Shown here in pieces: positions 17,724 through 26,028 of a DNA stretch of 64,000 nt; within the stretch, counting starts at the first letter, position 1, and every line of letters begins with the position of its first letter. The notes beneath the pieces are model-generated. The model did no database searches. It was not told where the DNA came from and saw only the letters and a list, made by a program, of their open reading frames with translations. The position numbers and the translations under genes were made by a program. Origin of the DNA: Streptomyces sp. NBC_00273 (GTDB lineage: Bacteria > Actinomycetota > Actinomycetes > Streptomycetales > Streptomycetaceae); contig NZ_CP108067.1 in assembly GCF_036178145.1 (NCBI RefSeq), forward strand, positions 1,302,001 to 1,366,000, given 5' to 3'.

Positions 17724-18383
17724 TCAGGCGCGCAGCCGGTAGCCGGCGCCACGGATGGTCTCCACCCGGTCGGCACCCACTTTGCGTCGCAGGTAGCGCA
17801 CGTAGACGTCGACGATGTTGGACCCGGGATCGTAGTCGAATCCCCAGACCATGCTGAGCAATTGCTCCCGCGTCAGCACTTGGTCGGGGTGGCGCAGGAA
17901 CACCTCGGCCAGCGCGAACTCGCGTGCGGACAGCTCCGCCACCCTCCCGTCCACGTGTGCCCGCCGGGTGCGCAGATCGAGTACGAGGTCACCGGCTCTG
18001 AGCAGTGAGGCTTCCGGGGCGCCGTCCGCGCGCAGCCGTAGCCGTACCCGGGCCAGCAACTCCTCGAAGGCGAACGGCTTGGAAAGGTAGTCGTCGGCGC
18101 CGCCCTCCAGACCCGCCACCGTGTCGGACACGCTGTCCCGCGCTGTCAGGATGATCACCGGCAGGGTCACCCGGTCCTCGCGGAGCCTGCGCAGCACGGT
18201 GAACCCGTCGCAGGCCGGCAGCCCCAGATCCAGGATCATCAGGTCACAGCCGCCCGCCCGGGCCTCCTCGTAGGCGGATAGCCCGTCACCGACCACGGTG
18301 GTGACGAAACCAGCGCTTTGCAGGCCCCGTTGCACGAAGGCGGCGATCCTGGCCTCGTCCTCCGCTATGAGTACCCGGTTCAT
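17724..18383 (-). CDS. OmpR/PhoB-family response regulator
   Basis: A 219-residue regulator. The receiver domain (1-115) has the acidic pocket AEDE, phospho-acceptor D52 (LDLGLPACDG), and the SKPF lysine about residue 104. The winged-helix output domain (about 128-219) has TRRAHVDGRVAELSAREFAL and the wing IRGAGYRLRA. The start follows AGAAAGGACCCC. The gene begins 98 nt inside the C-terminus of the upstream kinase in another frame, so the two must be translated together. Confidence 0.93.
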   Translation of the reverse strand: MNRVLIAEDEARIAAFVQRGLQSAGFVTTVVGDGLSAYEEARAGGCDLMILDLGLPACDGFTVLRRLREDRVTLPVIILTARDSVSDTVAGLEGGADDYLSKPFAFEELLARVRLRLRADGAPEASLLRAGDLVLDLRTRRAHVDGRVAELSAREFALAEVFLRHPDQVLTREQLLSMVWGFDYDPGSNIVDVYVRYLRRKVGADRVETIRGAGYRLRA

Positions 18384-19815
18384 GGGGTCCTTTCTGCCAG
18401 GAAGTGTGGGCGGGCAGCGCGATCACGAATCGGGCGCCGCCGCCCTCGGCGTCCTCCACCCAGGCCGTGCCTCCGTGCGCCTGAGCGATTTCCAGGACGA
18501 TGGCGAGGCCGAGCCCGATGCCCGGGCTCGACCCGTCGGCCGAGACAACTCGGCCGGCTTGCGCGAAGCGTTCGAAGATGCGCTCCCGGTCCTGCGGCCC
18601 GACCCCCGGCCCCGCATCCCGCACCCACAGCAGCAGGCGGCCTTCGCGGAGCTGGGAGCCGACCTCGATGAGGTCCCCGGCGCGGGTGTGGCGCACGGCA
18701 TTCGCCACAAGCTGCATCAGCGCCTGGGTGAGCCGCTGGCCGTCGATAAAGAGCGTGGCCTCCGACACTTGTGCCACCCGCCAGTGCCGGTTGCCCAGCG
18801 CCCGGGCCTTGGCGACCACGTCGACCACCAGGTCCGTCAGGTTCGTCTCGCCGAACGCGAGGAAGTCCGGGCGCTCCGCCTTGGCCAGCAGCAGCAGGTC
18901 CTCCACGATCCGGGTCATCCGGTCCAACTCGTCCACTACCAGGGCTCGGGTCGCCGCCGGATCGTCCGCCCCGTCCTCCACCAGCTCCAGAGTGCCCCGG
19001 ATCACCGTGATCGGGGTGCGCAGCTCGTGCGCCACTTCGTCGAGAAAACGGCGCTGGGTGGTGAACGCGCTCTCCAGCCGGTCCAGCATGCTATTGAACG
19101 TATGTGCCAGCGCCGCCACGTCGTCAGTTCCCGCCACCTCCAGCCGCTCTGTCAGGTCGGACTCTCCGATCCGCTCGGCGGTCTGCCGCACCAGGCGAAT
19201 CGGCGCCAGCACCCGGCCGGCCACCAGCCAGCTCGCCGCGGCCGCGAGCACCAGTCCTCCGCCCCCCGCAGTCAGGAACATCTTCGCGAGCCACCGTTCC
19301 TCCCGCGTCTGCCGATCCCGGAACTCCACGATCACCAGACGCGTGTCGTGCCGGTCCCCCGCCACCCGCACCGGGACGACGCCGTAGCGCACTCGCCCGG
19401 CCGGCGAGTCGAGCCAGCCGATCCGCGTGCCGCTCCCCTTCGACAGCCGCGCGACCACAGCTGCGTCCTGGTCCAAGCGCGTGGGTACCGCGTTGGGGCT
19501 GCGCCGGTCGGCTCGGCCGTCGACGAGACTGAAGAACGCCTCCTCCCGGCGCGGCAGGTTGACGGTCATGAACTCGGTCAGCAGCGACGCCCCGTCGACG
19601 AACGGCTCCCCGGTGGCCGGCTCCCGCGCCGTATGTGCGAACCGGCGCAACTTGTCCGCTTCACTGCGCAGTTGATCATCCATCTCGGCGTCGAGCCTGA
19701 CCTGCCAGATCAGCGTGATGCCGAACGCCGGCACGGCCAACGTCGTGGCGACCAGGAGCAGCATCATTCCCACGATGCGTGACCGGGCGCTCGGCATCCG
19801 ACGACGCCCTCTCAC
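18286..19815 (-). CDS. two-component sensor histidine kinase
   Basis: A 509-residue membrane kinase. Membrane segment 1 lies at about 15-37 (MMLLLVATTLAVPAFGITLI), with an extracellular sensor of about 145 residues, membrane segment 2 at about 183-205 and a HAMP linker. HisKA has the phospho-acceptor H263 in EVAHELRTPITV. The ATPase domain has the N box QLVANAVRHT, DAGPGVGPQ (G1) and GIGLGLAIV (G2). The GTG start at 19815 overlaps the TGA of the upstream membrane-protein gene. The last ~30 codons overlap the response regulator and are Arg/Gly-rich, so the kinase tail is constrained by two reading frames. Confidence 0.92.
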   Translation of the reverse strand: MRGRRRMPSARSRIVGMMLLLVATTLAVPAFGITLIWQVRLDAEMDDQLRSEADKLRRFAHTAREPATGEPFVDGASLLTEFMTVNLPRREEAFFSLVDGRADRRSPNAVPTRLDQDAAVVARLSKGSGTRIGWLDSPAGRVRYGVVPVRVAGDRHDTRLVIVEFRDRQTREERWLAKMFLTAGGGGLVLAAAASWLVAGRVLAPIRLVRQTAERIGESDLTERLEVAGTDDVAALAHTFNSMLDRLESAFTTQRRFLDEVAHELRTPITVIRGTLELVEDGADDPAATRALVVDELDRMTRIVEDLLLLAKAERPDFLAFGETNLTDLVVDVVAKARALGNRHWRVAQVSEATLFIDGQRLTQALMQLVANAVRHTRAGDLIEVGSQLREGRLLLWVRDAGPGVGPQDRERIFERFAQAGRVVSADGSSPGIGLGLAIVLEIAQAHGGTAWVEDAEGGGARFVIALPAHTSWQKGPHEPGTHSGGRGQDRRLRATGPAKRWFRHHRGR

Positions 19816-20192
19816 CCGTCGCTGCCGCCGTCGTCACCATCGTCATCGCTCCCGGTCCTGGCTCGCCAGCCGGCACTGGGAGAAGGGCTGGCACCGTCAT
19901 CGCTGCGGGGCGGCGACGGCCTCGGGACCGGCCGGCCTCCGGGTTGGGCCGACGAAGTCGGGGCAGGCGACGGAGTCGACGCCACGGCTGACGGCGGTGG
20001 AGCGGCGGAAGGTACGACGGACCGCGACGGAGGCGAAGACGGCTCACCACTGCTCTCCGATAGGGGTACCACGATCTCAGGGCCCAGAGATGGCGGATCG
20101 CCGTCACTGGACCACCCAAGCCCGATCACTGCCCCTACGGCCGTAAGGGCGCACAGAGCAGCGACTGCCACGCCGACCTTCCGAAGCACCAT
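19812..20192 (-). CDS. small membrane-anchored Pro/Ser-rich protein preceding the sensor kinase
   Basis: A 126-residue protein starting MVLRKVGVAVAALCALTAVG with one N-terminal membrane segment or signal anchor. A long low-complexity Pro/Ser region and an acidic tail (DDDGDDGGSDG) follow. Its stop overlaps the kinase GTG start by 4 nt, so it is the first gene of a three-gene signalling unit. It may be an accessory sensor or modulator of the kinase, by analogy with Streptomyces units that place a small exported protein before the kinase. No family was recognised. Confidence 0.7.
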   Translation of the reverse strand: MVLRKVGVAVAALCALTAVGAVIGLGWSSDGDPPSLGPEIVVPLSESSGEPSSPPSRSVVPSAAPPPSAVASTPSPAPTSSAQPGGRPVPRPSPPRSDDGASPSPSAGWRARTGSDDDGDDGGSDG

Positions 20193-20403
20193 CCGGCCAG
20201 TCTGCCGCCCCCATCGAACGCATGAATGAAGGAGGAGAGATTTCTCATCTACCGCCTCGGGCGGGTACGCCACCCCATTCCGGATCACGGCGACAACTCG
20301 ACGACAGTGTCCGCTCGCGGCCGGTTCGCTCAGGCCCCGGGTGCGGACGGATCTCCCGAGCTGCAAGAGACCGCCACCCGTATGCATTGGGCCTGCCCCC
20401 CTG

Positions 20404-20634
20404 AGCTCGCCCAGTTCCTCGCCTCCGGGGCGCGGCGTCCAGAAAGGCCTTGCGGCCCTCCAGCAGTACATCGCGCGGGAGGGCGCCCTGCCGGGGCGCG
20501 CCGGTGTGCAGGAAACGCCCGACGGGGACATCCACTGCGTCGCGGTATGGCTCGCCAACCAGAAGCAACGCCGCGACCGGCTCGACCAGGCACAGCGGGC
20601 CGCTCTGGCCGACCTCGGCGTCCACTGGGCCTGA
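20404..20634 (+). pseudogene. helicase-associated (HA) domain fragment
   Basis: The frame ends in GLAALQQYIAREGALPGRAG, then VAVWLANQKQRRDRLDQAQR and AALADLGVHWA followed by a stop. This is one repeat of the helicase-associated domain that ends DEAD/DEAH helicases on Streptomyces plasmids and chromosome arms. No helicase core precedes it, so it is a stranded C-terminus. Confidence 0.6.
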
Positions 20635-21042
20635 ACATGACGTGGGAGTCAACGTCGGCGCCGGATTGCGCAGGGTCGTCGAGCTCGGCGCGTCACCATC
20701 CTCCGCGCCATTCCCGACGGAGTGGATACCGACGAGAGCCTGACCTTCACCAGGACCGCCACGGGAAGCGGCCCCTTCCACGTGGAACTCGACGCCTACC
20801 AGGGGTCGGGCAGCTCCCCCTGTACGTGCAGCTGAGTTGCGACGCATGCCGGACCGGCAGCTTTCCTCCGGTCCGGCATCCTTGCGCGCAACCGAAGGTT
20901 GCCGGTAACCACATGAAACACCAAAACAATGCATAAATTACGCAAGCCGCCCTCCGTGCAGTCCGGGAGTAGGTTCGACTCGTCACAGACCTCTTCGGAG
21001 GCTCGAGCGCTTCTCCCGGAATGACCAGAAGGAGACTTCGTC
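20635..21042. other. intergenic region with unassigned coding-like frame
   Basis: A plus-strand frame at about 20689-20833 (RVTILRAIPDGVDTDESLTF and on to a stop) looks coding by codon use but has no start and no recognised family. The 20890-20990 stretch is AT-rich and probably holds the promoter of the small membrane genes that follow. Confidence 0.3.
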
Positions 21043-21252
21043 ATGATCGTCAAGAAGCTGCATGCCGCAGGCGTGAAGAGCGAACATGCCTACCTGGCGG
21101 CCACTCTGTCCATCGGCCTGTCGCTCGCATCGTGGCTCGCTTCCAACAGCCGCGAGGACGTCGAGCGGGCGGATCGGTGGGGCATCTTCATCGGGGAGTG
21201 GGCGCCCACGTTCTTCGGCCTCGGCCTGGCCCTCGCGAATTACGAGCAGTGA
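21043..21252 (+). CDS. small membrane protein
   Basis: A 69-residue protein, MIVKKLHAAGVKSEHAYLAA, with two weak hydrophobic segments (TLSIGLSLASWLA and IGEWAPTFFGLGLALANY). AGAAGGAG sits 7-8 nt before the ATG. It is 39 nt upstream of the DUF4383 gene and probably co-transcribed. The family was not securely recognised. Confidence 0.75.
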   Translation: MIVKKLHAAGVKSEHAYLAATLSIGLSLASWLASNSREDVERADRWGIFIGEWAPTFFGLGLALANYEQ

Positions 21253-21291
21253 CACAGCCGCGTACCGACACGATCCCCCATAGGAACCGAC

Positions 21292-21873
21292 ATGAAGCTG
21301 AGTGACGAGCTACCCGTCGATCACCACCTCGCCACCGTATACCGGTACGGCGCCCTGCTCTGCGGCCTGATCCTGCTCGCCTTCGGGATCCTGGGCTTCG
21401 CCGATGCCCTGCGCCCGTTCGACACGCAGGGTGAGACCATCGCTGGGATGACGACGAACACGACCCTCAGTGTCATCTCCGTCGTCGTCGGACTCGCACT
21501 TGCCGCGGGTGCCTTCGTCGGCGGCAACTTCGCCTCCACCCTCAACATCACGGTGGGAGCCCTGTTCCTGCTCAGCGGCTTCGCGCACATCTTCGTCCTC
21601 GACAAGGACGCCAACGTCCTCGGCTTCGGGGTGACGAACGTGATGTTCAGCTTCGTCATGGGGCTGATCATCATGACCTTCGGGATGTACGGCCGTGTCT
21701 CGAGCAAGCTCTCCCACGACAACCCGTACTGGCAACGCCGCCACCTCGGCCACGCATCAGGCCAGTCCTTGCAGGCACGCACTGCTCTCACCAGTGGGGC
21801 CATCGACTCCATCGCACGCGTCGCACCTTCAGATCCAACGAGCTCCCTCAGCGCAGGTGAAGCCTCGCGATAG
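21292..21873 (+). CDS. DUF4383-type four-helix membrane protein
   Basis: A 193-residue integral membrane protein. Four hydrophobic segments lie within residues 15-145 (YGALLCGLILLAFGILGFAD, LSVISVVVGLALAAGAFVGG, TVGALFLLSGFAHIFV, VMFSFVMGLIIMTFGMYG), with short loops and a polar tail. The pattern, with an initial short-loop HHLATVYRYG and a final YGRVS, matches DUF4383 proteins, which are often stress-associated in actinomycetes. The role is unknown. A strong terminator follows 6 nt after the stop. Confidence 0.8.
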   Translation: MKLSDELPVDHHLATVYRYGALLCGLILLAFGILGFADALRPFDTQGETIAGMTTNTTLSVISVVVGLALAAGAFVGGNFASTLNITVGALFLLSGFAHIFVLDKDANVLGFGVTNVMFSFVMGLIIMTFGMYGRVSSKLSHDNPYWQRRHLGHASGQSLQARTALTSGAIDSIARVAPSDPTSSLSAGEASR

Positions 21874-21879
21874 TTGTTC

Positions 21880-21910
21880 GGGAAGCGCCCCACGATCCGG
21901 GGCGCTTCCC
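21880..21910 (+). terminator. terminator after DUF4383 gene
   Basis: Perfect 12-bp arms GGGAAGCGCCCC / GGGGCGCTTCCC with a 7-nt loop. Confidence 0.8.
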
Positions 21911-22269
21911 GCTCCGGTTCTTCATACGTACGGGCTGTCCACGCCCGCGGCCGCCGGCCGGGGCCCCCGAGCCGGGCAGCAGCCCACCGCGCACTGATCG
22001 TGGCTCGCTCCGAGCAGCCCGAGCGTCATGGCATCGATGACCGCCGGGTCCAGTTCCAACAGCCGCTCCAGCCCTTCAGCGAGGGCTTTGGATAACGAGG
22101 TTGGCCGGCGGGGCCGCGTGGCAGAAGACGGCTTCCATTGCCAACCTCGTGGAGCTCCGATCTCGCGGGGCGGGGTTCAAGCGATGCACGAACGGTGCAA
22201 GGTGCGGTCGCGTGGCCGGTGCCGGACGGTTGAGGAGAAGGTACGACCTCGTCTGGCGTAGGAGGCACC
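21911..22269. other. intergenic region
   Basis: No gene is supported. A minus-strand frame 21922-22090 ([20 protein letters not shown]) reads like the end of a protein but has no start codon. It may be a gene remnant. Confidence 0.3.
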
Positions 22270-22449
22270 ATGAGCGCCCGTCCTGTCATGCCGGAGGAAA
22301 CCCCGTCAGTGGAGGGTTCCACGGCCGAAGCGAACCAGGAACGACCTGACGGCGGGATCTGGGAGCACCCGTGGTTCTTCCTGGGGCTGATCGTGGTCGG
22401 CGCCGTCCTCGTGGCGGGCTTCTTCGCGGCACGGATCGCCGGCCTGTAG
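22270..22449 (+). CDS. 59-residue single-pass membrane protein (DUF6480-like)
   Basis: ATG at 22270 follows a strong GTAGGAGGCACC. The product has a polar N-terminus with ETPSVEGSTAEANQE and one C-terminal membrane segment (WFFLGLIVVGAVLVAGFFAA). The ETP-x-EGS motif followed by a single C-terminal helix resembles the short DUF6480 proteins of Streptomyces. It is 15 nt upstream of the SDR gene and probably co-transcribed. Confidence 0.65.
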   Translation: MSARPVMPEETPSVEGSTAEANQERPDGGIWEHPWFFLGLIVVGAVLVAGFFAARIAGL

Positions 22450-22464
22450 GGCGAAGGGACCGAC

Positions 22465-23169
22465 ATGGACGACGGTGCGGCTGCATCCTGGCCGGGTATG
22501 AGCGGGGCGCGGGTACTCGTCGCGGGAGCCAGCGGCGTGCTCGGCGCGCTCGCGGCCCATGAGCTGCACGCCCGCGGCGCCGTGGTCGCCCTCGCCGGAA
22601 GGAATCCGTACCGGCTGGCTGACTTGGCCGCCGGGCTCGGCGGGGCTCCGGTCCGGGGGCTCGATGCGTACGACCTCGACAACTGTGCCGCCCTCGCCAC
22701 GTGGGCGGTGCGGGAGCTGGGGGGACTGGACGGTGTCCTGGTCACGGTGGGGGTGGCCGGGTTCGGGCGGGTGGATGAGGTGCCCGATGCGGTCGTCGAG
22801 CACCTGTTCGCCGTCAACGTGCTGTGTCCGGCCGCAGTGCTGCGCGGCGCGGTCGCCCGCATGGCGGACGGCGGGTTCCTGGCCGCCGTGACGGGAGCCA
22901 TCGTTGACCGGCCAATGCTGGGCACGGCCGACTACGCGGCGGCCAAAACGGCCCTGAGCTGCTGGCTCGGTGTCGTGGCCCGCGAGGGGCGGGCCCGGCG
23001 GCTGCGGGTGTTCGACTTCCGTCTCCCGCACCTGGAGACGGGCTTCTCCGACCGGCCTGTGACCGGGCAGACGCCCTCCCTGCCTAAGGGCGGCGACCCA
23101 GCCGCAGCCGCACAAGCCCTGGTCGACCAGCTCGAGGGCGCGGCTCCCGCCGCGCGGTGCGGGGAGTAA
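22465..23169 (+). CDS. short-chain dehydrogenase/reductase
   Basis: A 234-residue SDR. The nucleotide-binding motif is VLVAGASGVLGALAAHEL (about residues 16-33), the catalytic Tyr-Lys lies in ADYAAAKTALSCW, and FAVNVLCPAAVLRG is the usual central helix. GAAGGGA precedes the ATG. The protein is slightly shorter than classical SDRs and has an Arg-rich late region. The substrate is unknown. It is followed by the DUF427 gene, whose GTG lies 3 nt after this stop. Confidence 0.85.
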   Translation: MDDGAAASWPGMSGARVLVAGASGVLGALAAHELHARGAVVALAGRNPYRLADLAAGLGGAPVRGLDAYDLDNCAALATWAVRELGGLDGVLVTVGVAGFGRVDEVPDAVVEHLFAVNVLCPAAVLRGAVARMADGGFLAAVTGAIVDRPMLGTADYAAAKTALSCWLGVVAREGRARRLRVFDFRLPHLETGFSDRPVTGQTPSLPKGGDPAAAAQALVDQLEGAAPAARCGE

Positions 23170-23171
23170 CT

Positions 23172-23666
23172 GTGAACGCGACCGGGACATCGAGCCGACC
23201 CGCCGAGTCAGTGTGGGACTACCCCCGACCGCCGCGCCTCGAGGCGGACGGCCGGCACGTGGTCGTCGAATTCGCCGGAGCCCTGATCGCCGACACCCGC
23301 CACTCGGTCCGGGTGCTGGAGACGAGCCATCCCCCGGTCTTCTACGTTCCGGCCCAGGACACGCGCCAGGAGCTGTTCCGGCAGTCCGGTACCCGAACGT
23401 GGTGCGAGTGGAAAGGCGCCGCCACGTACTGGGACCTGCGCGTCGAAGGCAGCGCCGGGGTCCCGGACGTGGCGTGGAGCTACGAGGACCCCTCCCCCGG
23501 ATTCGCCGCGATCGCCGGATTCCTGGCCTTCTACCCATCCCGGGTGGATCGCTGCCGAGTCGGGGACGAGGAGGTGGTCGCGCAGCCGGGAGACTTCTAC
23601 GGGGGCTGGATCACCTCCGAGATCAACGGGCCTTTCAAGGGCCCGCCGGGTACGCGGGGGTGGTGA
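23172..23666 (+). CDS. DUF427-domain protein
   Basis: A 164-residue cytoplasmic protein. ESVWDYPRPPRL, VVVEFAGALIADTRHSVRVL, TSHPPVFYVPAQD and TWCEWKGAATYWDLRV are the DUF427 hallmarks. The C-terminal RVGDEEVVAQPGDFYGGWIT is also typical. GGGGAG precedes the GTG start; the 5-codon longer frame overlaps the SDR gene. The biochemical function of DUF427 is not established. A strong hairpin follows. Confidence 0.85.
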   Translation: MNATGTSSRPAESVWDYPRPPRLEADGRHVVVEFAGALIADTRHSVRVLETSHPPVFYVPAQDTRQELFRQSGTRTWCEWKGAATYWDLRVEGSAGVPDVAWSYEDPSPGFAAIAGFLAFYPSRVDRCRVGDEEVVAQPGDFYGGWITSEINGPFKGPPGTRGW

Positions 23667-23672
23667 CGCCCC

Positions 23673-23724
23673 GCCGCGCCGCTGGGCGGATGCGCCCGGC
23701 CTGCGCATCCGGCAGCGGCGCGGC
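23673..23724 (+). terminator. large imperfect hairpin after DUF427 gene
   Basis: Outer arms GCCGCGCCGCT (23673-23683) / AGCGGCGCGGC (23714-23724) enclose a second pairing GGATGCGC / GCGCATCC. It sits 116 nt before TspO and may terminate or attenuate. Confidence 0.6.
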
Positions 23725-23839
23725 AGGAGAAGAAGAGGCAGGCGGCACGAAGCTGTGTCCGCGCGGAAGAGATGCCGGGCCGCGGCAGACCCAGGTCGCG
23801 CTGCGCGTCGGAAGTCATCGAGTACACCGGGAGACAGCC

Positions 23840-24361
23840 GTGGCACATTCCGCGACACCAGCGCCGATGCCGGCCCCGGCCCGCCCGCGCGGATCGAGGC
23901 AGTGGCGGGCCCTTGCAGGCTTCCTCGCCGTGAGTTACGGCGTCGCGGTACTGGGAGCGCTGGCCTCCGCCGATGCGGGTGAGGTCTACTCGGCGCTGGT
24001 CCGGCCCGGCTGGGCCCCGCCCGCCTGGCTGTTCGGGCCCGTCTGGACCGTGCTGTACGGGATGATGGCGGTCGCGGCCTGGCTGGTCGGGCGCCAACCG
24101 GATCGTCTGCGCGTGCGGCGGGCCCACGTGTGGTGGTCGGTGCAGCTCGCCCTCAATCTGGCCTGGACCCCGCTGTTCTTCGCGGCCCGCCAGTTCGGCC
24201 TCGCCCTGCTGGACATCGTCCTGCTGCTGGCCGCGCTCGCCACCACGGTGGTTCTGTTCTGGCGGCTGAGCCGCACTGCTGCGCTCCTGCTCGTGCCGTA
24301 CCTCGTGTGGGTGGCCTTCGCAACCGCCCTCAACGCGTCCATCTGGCAGCTGAACCCGTGA
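23840..24361 (+). CDS. TspO/MBR-family membrane protein
   Basis: A 173-residue tryptophan-rich five-helix membrane protein of the TspO family (porphyrin/tetrapyrrole-binding sensory proteins). Motifs are RPGWAPPAWLFGPVWTVLYG (canonical P-x-W-x-P-P--FgpvWt-LY) and the helix VQLALNLAWTPLFFAARQFG. The last helix ends ALNASIWQLNP. The start is a GTG at 23840 after CGGGAGA; the upstream open frame is a shadow of DUF427. The stop overlaps the MerR-type gene start (GTGA). A TspO/B12-type-regulator pair suggests a light or tetrapyrrole response. Confidence 0.9.
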   Translation: MAHSATPAPMPAPARPRGSRQWRALAGFLAVSYGVAVLGALASADAGEVYSALVRPGWAPPAWLFGPVWTVLYGMMAVAAWLVGRQPDRLRVRRAHVWWSVQLALNLAWTPLFFAARQFGLALLDIVLLLAALATTVVLFWRLSRTAALLLVPYLVWVAFATALNASIWQLNP

Positions 24362-25332
24362 AGGTCGAAGAGCAGCACCTGACGCCGCCGGTGGTCGGCA
24401 TGAGTACGGGAGCCGTGGCGCAGCGTCTCGGAGTGGCGGCGGGAACGCTGCGTTCGTGGGAGCGGCGTTATGCGATCGGGCCCGCTGTCCGCGTCGCGGG
24501 CTAGCATCGGCGCTGGCTGCCGGAGGACATCGCGCGTCTGGAGGAGATGTGCCATCTGACCGGGCAGGGGGTGCCGCCCGCGGAGGCCGCGCGAGCTGCC
24601 CGGGTGAAGGCGGCAGGAGCGTTCCGGTTCGAGGACGATGCACCCGCGACCGGGGGGCGGGCTCCTGGAGGACCCGCGACGCTGCCGCTGGGGCCGGTCT
24701 GTGCCGAGTGCCGCGGTCTCGCACGGGCGGCCGTAAGACTGGACGGGGACGCGGTGGAGGCCGTCCTGGACCGGGCGATCGAGGACCACGGCTGTGTGGT
24801 GGCGTGGGAGGAGATCATCGCCCCGACGCTGCACGCGGCCGGCCGTAAGTGCGCCTCTGCCGGCGAACGTTACATCGAGGTCGAGCACCTGCTGTCCTGG
24901 CTGGTCTCCTCAACGCTGCGGCGTCGGCGCGAGCCTCGCCTGCCCACCCGCGAAGGGGTCCGGCCGATGGTACTGGCCTGCGCGCCGGAAGAACTCCACA
25001 GCCTTCCGCTGGAAGCTCTGTGGGCGGCCCTCACTGAGCGCGGACTGCCGGTGAAGATGTTCGGTCCGGCCGTTCCGGCGGAAGCCTTGATCGAGGCGGT
25101 ACGACGGGTCGGCCCGTCGCTGGTGGTGGTGTGGGCCCAGGCCCGTCCCGCTGCTGCGGCGGAACTGGTGAGCGCGGTCGAGGGAGTGGGGTGGGGGGTC
25201 AGGGGGGCGAGGTCCCACTCCACTCTGCTGGTGGCCGGGCCCGGCTGGAACTCCGTTCCTCACGCCAGCACCAAGCGTCTCACGGGCCGGCGTTCGGGCC
25301 TCGCCCTGATCGAACAGCGTCTCGCAAACTGA
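24358..25332 (+). pseudogene. MerR-family regulator with B12-binding-type C-terminus (LitR/CarH-like), interrupted by amber codon
   Basis: The GTG at 24358 overlaps the TspO stop. The helix-turn-helix reads GAVAQRLGVAAGTLRSWERR and YAIGP, then RVAG, TAG (24502-24504, codon 49), HRRW and LPEDIARLEEMCHLTGQGVP. In relatives the wing is a continuous GGHRRY-type sequence, so the TAG replaces one conserved residue. After it the frame is open for 276 codons: a helical segment with YIEVEHLLSWLVSSTLRR and a cobalamin-binding-like domain with EELHSLPLEAL (E-x-H as in CarH) and VVVWAQARP. A re-start at ATG 24547 would give a 261-residue protein without the DNA-binding motif. Either the gene is inactivated, the TAG is a sequence error, or the stop is read through. 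Confidence 0.75.
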
Positions 25333-25440
25333 CTCGTCGCAACCGCATCCCGACGAAAACATGTGCGTCTGTGCCGAGGTGCCGGGCCCAGACGGACTTC
25401 CCCCGGCAGGTCCCGCGCCCCCGGCACAGACCCCGTACGG

Positions 25441-25746
25441 ATGAGCGCTGAGGAGTCCGTCGTCGTCTCCTCGTATGACCCGCAACTCTGGAACGCGGTC
25501 TACGACACCCAGCAGGACATGTTCGAGGTTCCACTGGTGTTCACAGCCCAGATGTCTGGAACGGTCCGTCTTGGCCCCGCCGGACGCGCCTGGCTCCAAC
25601 ACGTCACCATGCACGGCCCCGTCGCGGATACCGTCATGGCCCTGGCCGACGACGGAACCGGCCCCCGCCACCACCTCGACGACGGTACAGCGGACCCCCG
25701 CCTTGGGGGTGCCACTCCAGGCCCCACGGTGTCGCCGTGCTCCTGA
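25441..25746 (+). CDS. hypothetical protein
   Basis: A 101-codon frame beginning MSAEESVVVSSYDPQLWNAV and containing GRAWLQHVTMHGPVADTVMA. GC-rich third positions and an ATG support it weakly, and there is no clear ribosome-binding site. No family was recognised. It could be a small actinomycete-specific protein or a gene fragment. Confidence 0.4.
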   Translation: MSAEESVVVSSYDPQLWNAVYDTQQDMFEVPLVFTAQMSGTVRLGPAGRAWLQHVTMHGPVADTVMALADDGTGPRHHLDDGTADPRLGGATPGPTVSPCS

Positions 25747-25800
25747 CACCAGGCGACGGGGACCACGGGTATCGCCCGGCGGGCGCACCCCGGGGGATCG

Positions 25801-26025
25801 TCAGCGCGTCTGCGGGGCAGTGCTGGCGCGGATGGCTGTGATGACCGTACGCGCCCAGTCGGCGGGGTCCGGGGTGTCCACCCGGTCGTGCGGAAGCAGT
25901 GGGTCGGTCAGTACGGCCGCGGTGCCCAGGTGCTGGGCGACTCCCGGGTGGGCCGCCACCAGACGGGCGGCCTCCCTGCCGTCAGGGGCGGGAGCCTCCG
26001 GCCGCCCGCCCCTGACCACCTTCAC
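25801..26025 (-). CDS. small hypothetical protein downstream of PRC-barrel gene
   Basis: A 74-residue frame with a GTG start 3 nt after the PRC-barrel stop. TAGAGG, overlapping that stop, could serve as ribosome-binding site. The product (REAARLVAAHPGVAQHLGTA and so on) is helical and unassigned. Support is position and codon use only. Confidence 0.45.
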   Translation of the reverse strand: MKVVRGGRPEAPAPDGREAARLVAAHPGVAQHLGTAAVLTDPLLPHDRVDTPDPADWARTVITAIRASTAPQTR

Positions 26026-26028
26026 CCT

